Assembly (NCBI GenBank): GCA_039666455.1 | Contig: JAVSLW010000018.1 | Span: forward strand, 1 to 15,057 | Reading direction: 5' to 3' | Origin: Methanobacterium sp. | GTDB lineage: Archaea > Methanobacteriota > Methanobacteria > Methanobacteriales > Methanobacteriaceae | Length of the DNA stretch: 15,057 nt | Part shown: piece by piece, positions 12,528-15,057 of the stretch | Position numbering within the stretch: position 1 is the first letter of the stretch | Layout of the letters: every line of letters starts with the position of its first letter | Notes under the pieces: model-generated | What the model was told of the DNA's origin: nothing | Seen by the model: the letters and a program-made list of their open reading frames with translations, nothing else | Database searches by the model: none | Made by a program: the position numbers and the translations under genes

Positions 12528-12974
12528 TTAGAGGGCGTCTGCCACTCTGTCACCGATTATATCTACTAGCCTTGGGTCAGCACCAAGAGGTTCAGTGTAG
12601 ATAATTTCGCCTTCAAATTCAATTTCTTCGTCTTCTTCTTGATGGCTGTGTCCATGCCCATGACTGTGTGAATGTTTATGACCATTATCTAAACCAAGGA
12701 TGTGTGGAATGTCCTGCTTTGTGTGAACACCATGAGCTAAAAAGACAGGTGTTACAATTATCTTCTGGACACCCTTTTTTGCTAAGCTATTTATTGCTGC
12801 AGGTATTGAGGGTTTGGACATATTCATAAAACCCACTTCTACAATATAATCAGAATTCTGTCTGTACATTTCACCGAGCTTGCTTACAATATCTTTTCCG
12901 TATGGAAGTCTGCTTCCATGACCAACAAGTAGTACACCTATTTTAGCAGTTTTTGAGTCTGAATTTGTATCCAT
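12528..12974 (-). CDS. cfbA: Small sirohydrochlorin chelatase (CbiX-S/CfbA) with His-rich loop
   Basis: Inserts Co2+ or Ni2+ into sirohydrochlorin, feeding cobamide and coenzyme F430 synthesis; in methanogens CfbA is the nickelochelatase of the F430 pathway. 148 residues, the size of the archaeal short form, which works as a homodimer. Metal-site histidines are His19 (LLVGHGSR) and His81 (VFLAHGVHTKQDIP). Residues 99-111 are a run of alternating histidines followed by an acidic stretch (EEDEEIEFE), as in several archaeal short forms, presumably holding metal. GGAGTGAT precedes the ATG. It overlaps the DUF35 gene upstream by 32 bp, indicating coupled translation. Confidence 0.93.
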   Translation of the reverse strand: MDTNSDSKTAKIGVLLVGHGSRLPYGKDIVSKLGEMYRQNSDYIVEVGFMNMSKPSIPAAINSLAKKGVQKIIVTPVFLAHGVHTKQDIPHILGLDNGHKHSHSHGHGHSHQEEDEEIEFEGEIIYTEPLGADPRLVDIIGDRVADAL

Positions 12975-13344
12975 ATGATATCACTCCATCATCGCCTTCT
13001 TCCTTTATTTTTCTAAAGACCATTTCGACTTCATCACCTATATTAACATCTTCTACATTACAATCAACTATTTGGGTTGTTATTTTGGCTCCTTCATCAA
13101 GTTCAACTATTGCCACAACATATGGTGCAATAAGCTTGAAATCGTCAGTGGGGGTGTTTATAACAGAATAAGTATGGATTTTTCCCTCTCCCTTAAGTTG
13201 AATATCTTCTAATTTTCCTTTTCTTCTACATTCAGGGCATATAACTCTTTTTGGGAAAAATACAGTTCCGCAATGTGAACATTTTGAGCCTATGAGACTG
13301 TAACGCTGAGGTATATGACGCCATGCCCTTACTATATCTTTCAT
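12943..13344 (-). CDS. DUF35 zinc-ribbon/OB-fold protein
   Basis: 133 residues. The N-terminal rubredoxin-like zinc ribbon has Cys22, Cys25, Cys36 and Cys39 (KCSHCG, VICPECR), followed by an OB fold starting GEGKIHTYSVI. DUF35 proteins in archaea bridge acetoacetyl-CoA thiolase and HMG-CoA synthase at the start of isoprenoid synthesis by channelling acyl-CoA. Neither partner gene is adjacent here, so the partner is unknown. ATG 13344 is chosen because GGGAGGA lies 8 bases upstream; an in-frame start at 13371 lacks this. First gene of the operon with cfbA and thiL. Confidence 0.88.
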   Translation of the reverse strand: MKDIVRAWRHIPQRYSLIGSKCSHCGTVFFPKRVICPECRRKGKLEDIQLKGEGKIHTYSVINTPTDDFKLIAPYVVAIVELDEGAKITTQIVDCNVEDVNIGDEVEMVFRKIKEEGDDGVISYGYKFRLKNC

Positions 13345-13422
13345 TATTATTTCCTCCCATATATTCCTCAAAATTTTGATTTTGATGGAAATAATTTAAT
13401 TTTTTAGATGTTTAGTATGATC

Positions 13423-13432
13423 TATTTATAAA
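13423..13432 (-). promoter_or_regulatory. TATA box of the DUF35-cfbA-thiL operon
   Basis: The minus strand reads TTTATAAATA, about 80 bp before the DUF35 start in the 200-bp spacer behind leuS. A start site about 25 bp downstream would leave a leader of roughly 55 bases. Confidence 0.5.
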
Positions 13433-13546
13433 TATCCATTTTTGCATGTTGATTTTTTATGTAATTAAATTTTTGGTTTTAAAATCATAAAATTTAATTC
13501 ATTTTTATGAACAATTAACTTAGAAAACACAAAACACCATAATCTG

Positions 13547-15057
13547 TTATTCTATATAAATAGCAGGTTTATAAGGCATTGCATTTTTTGATTTGTTCTG
13601 CGGATCATAGGCGGGCTCTCTGTATACAATCACTTCAGCATCCACTTCTCTTGATAGATAATCCAGAGAATCTTTAATAATTGAATATTCATCAATTCTA
13701 CCCACATATTTGATCCTGGTCACTTCTCTTGCTATTTTCTTTACAAATTGCACAATTTCTTTTTTATCGTCATGAATGTTTTGCTTTACAGATTCACCCA
13801 TTATACGGCCTATATCCGGGCTCCTGATTTCTTTTGCAATTTCAAAGACTCTCCATTTCCATTCTGGTGCAATGTAAACATGTATTTTCTGAGGGTCAGT
13901 GTCAATAATCTTCTTTATTTCATTGATGTCATCTGCAAGTCCCTGCACAATTTCTTCAGCTTTTTGAATCTTTTCATCTATTAAATCAGCATCGTATTCA
14001 GGCCAGGGTGCAGCTGATGCAAATCCTTCCCCTTCAATACTGTTCCACATTTCTTCAGCGGTATGTGGAATAGATGGGGTTATCATCAGTATCCAGTTGC
14101 TTAAAACATATGTCAGAACATTTGAAATTTCTTCTCTTGAAGCAGAATCTTCTAATTCATACTCTATTCGGTGTAAATAGTGGTCAATATCTTTTTTAAA
14201 CAGGAATAATGCTTCTTGAAGTGCTTTTCTTGTCTGGAATCCTTCAAGTGCTTCAGTTGTATTTTTAATTCGCATGTTAACCTGGCTTAAAAGCCATGCA
14301 TTAACTGGTTTTTTAATTTCACCAGGCTGGAATGACTTTAATGATACTGGAGATCCTTTAATTTCTGCGACACGGTTAATAAATTCTTTAAACCAATCTA
14401 AACGCCTTTTAATTCCTTTTACCTCTTTTTCTCTCCAGTCAAAGTCCTGCCATGGCTCAGCTGAAGACATTAAAAAGAGCCTGACCACATCTGCTCCATG
14501 GGTTTCTATGGCGTCTTCAAGGAGTACAACGTTTCCTTTTGATGAGGACATTTTATGACCTTCAAGCAGGCCCATCCCAAATACTACCACTCCTTTTGGC
14601 CATTTATCCTCAGGGAATATGGCAGAATGGTGGAATATATGGAATGAAAGATGGTTTCCAACAAGATCCTTGGCTGAAAGCCTCCAGTTTAGAGGATACC
14701 AGTAATTGAATTCATTTTTAACTTCATCAAAAATTTCAGGAGATATATTACCAGAATACTTTCCTTCATCTAAATAAACATCATTAAAGAATGCATCGTC
14801 AAGATCATCAGGATTTAGTTCTTTCATATACTTTGAAATGGTATAATATGTCATGTAAATAGTTGAATCACTTAAAGGCTCTATTAACCATTGTTTATCC
14901 CATGGAAGTTTTGTTCCAAGACCTATTCTCCTTGAGCAGGCCCAATCTTCAAGCCAGTCAATATAATATTCCAGATTAGTCCTTACTTCTGGTGGAACTA
15001 CCTGCTCCTGTCCCAGGCATTTTATTGCAAGCTTTTTCCATTCCTCATCAGAATATT
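13547..15057 (-). CDS. leuS: Leucyl-tRNA synthetase, C-terminal part (start outside window)
   Basis: Class I aminoacyl-tRNA synthetase attaching Leu to tRNA-Leu. The open frame runs to the window edge (YSDEEWKKLAIKCLG is the first part visible), so the editing domain and the HIGH motif lie outside. Visible are the catalytic-core end with WACSRRIGLGTKLPWDKQW, TIYMTYYTISKYM, YWYPLNWRLSAKDLVGNHLS, the KMSKS loop as KMSSSKGNVV, DVVRLFLMSSAEPWQDFDWR, the anticodon-binding helical bundle, and the archaeal-type C-terminal extension ending KPAIYIE. An apparent start at 14854 is internal. About 500 residues are seen. Confidence 0.95.
   Translation of the reverse strand, partial: YSDEEWKKLAIKCLGQEQVVPPEVRTNLEYYIDWLEDWACSRRIGLGTKLPWDKQWLIEPLSDSTIYMTYYTISKYMKELNPDDLDDAFFNDVYLDEGKYSGNISPEIFDEVKNEFNYWYPLNWRLSAKDLVGNHLSFHIFHHSAIFPEDKWPKGVVVFGMGLLEGHKMSSSKGNVVLLEDAIETHGADVVRLFLMSSAEPWQDFDWREKEVKGIKRRLDWFKEFINRVAEIKGSPVSLKSFQPGEIKKPVNAWLLSQVNMRIKNTTEALEGFQTRKALQEALFLFKKDIDHYLHRIEYELEDSASREEISNVLTYVLSNWILMITPSIPHTAEEMWNSIEGEGFASAAPWPEYDADLIDEKIQKAEEIVQGLADDINEIKKIIDTDPQKIHVYIAPEWKWRVFEIAKEIRSPDIGRIMGESVKQNIHDDKKEIVQFVKKIAREVTRIKYVGRIDEYSIIKDSLDYLSREVDAEVIVYREPAYDPQNKSKNAMPYKPAIYIE

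Noticed and set aside
12515..12553. Longer ThiL start at 12553, overlapping cfbA
   Set aside because: The extra 13 residues are not family-like; ATG 12514 lies directly before the conserved KVSDIGEKEL and just after the cfbA stop.
13345..13371. Longer DUF35 start at 13371
   Set aside because: The GGGAGGA ribosome binding site lies inside this extension, positioned for ATG 13344.

Overview
The window looks like part of a chromosome from a methanogenic archaeon of the Methanobacteriales, most likely Methanobacterium or a close relative. The DNA is AT-rich, and there are archaeal-style TATA boxes and GGAGG/GGTG ribosome binding sites. Housekeeping content is archaeal: CbiB, a CfbA-type small chelatase with a His-rich loop (cobamide/F430 synthesis), ThiL, a DUF35 zinc-ribbon/OB-fold protein and an archaeal leucyl-tRNA synthetase. 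The genus is an inference.

Layout. 1-3060: tail of an unidentified gene, an IS630-like transposase remnant, an msrA gene whose GCFWG motif is interrupted by an in-frame TAG, convergent cbiB, and a DUF2299-like gene. 3061-3790: a gene-free stretch that starts with an IS200/IS605-like end and continues as a dense series of short perfect hairpins with unrelated stems. 3900-10720: an accessory island, described below. 10672-11482: non-coding, with five dispersed copies of a TTTACACTTGAAATG element; a sixth, inverted copy lies at 3491 on the other side of the island. 11483-15057 (minus strand): DUF35 protein, cfbA and thiL in one overlapping operon, with leuS upstream running off the window.

The island is the notable part. 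One complete gene (4089-5204) encodes a Sec signal peptide, an extracellular peptidase C39 domain with Gln/Cys/His/Asp intact, an Asn/Thr-rich linker, two bacteriocin-leader-like motifs of the form LTxEEMxxI(K/R)G, and a hydrophobic, Gly/Ala-rich core ending in a polybasic tail. Behind it, all in the same orientation, are two further C39 copies (6564-7503 and 9171-9973) and two C39-tail fragments (about 7816-8277 and 10220-10671). None has a signal peptide or a credible start, but each leads into a different core. Small membrane protein genes sit between them. Core type and membrane-protein type go together: EY/TP/EG-type cores with a four-helix protein (5274 and 6235), EF-hand-loop cores with a 67-residue two-helix protein (10016 and the frameshifted 7553), and an aromatic core with a SpoIIM/DUF95 protein (8364).

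My reading (inference) is that this is a secreted, self-processing bacteriocin-like or signalling-peptide system. The maturation protease would be fused to its own substrate, alternative cargo/partner cassettes would be stored downstream, and they could be fused to the single expressed N-terminus by recombination through the C39 direct repeats. Three 19-bp-spaced palindromes upstream of the full-length gene suggest tight control.
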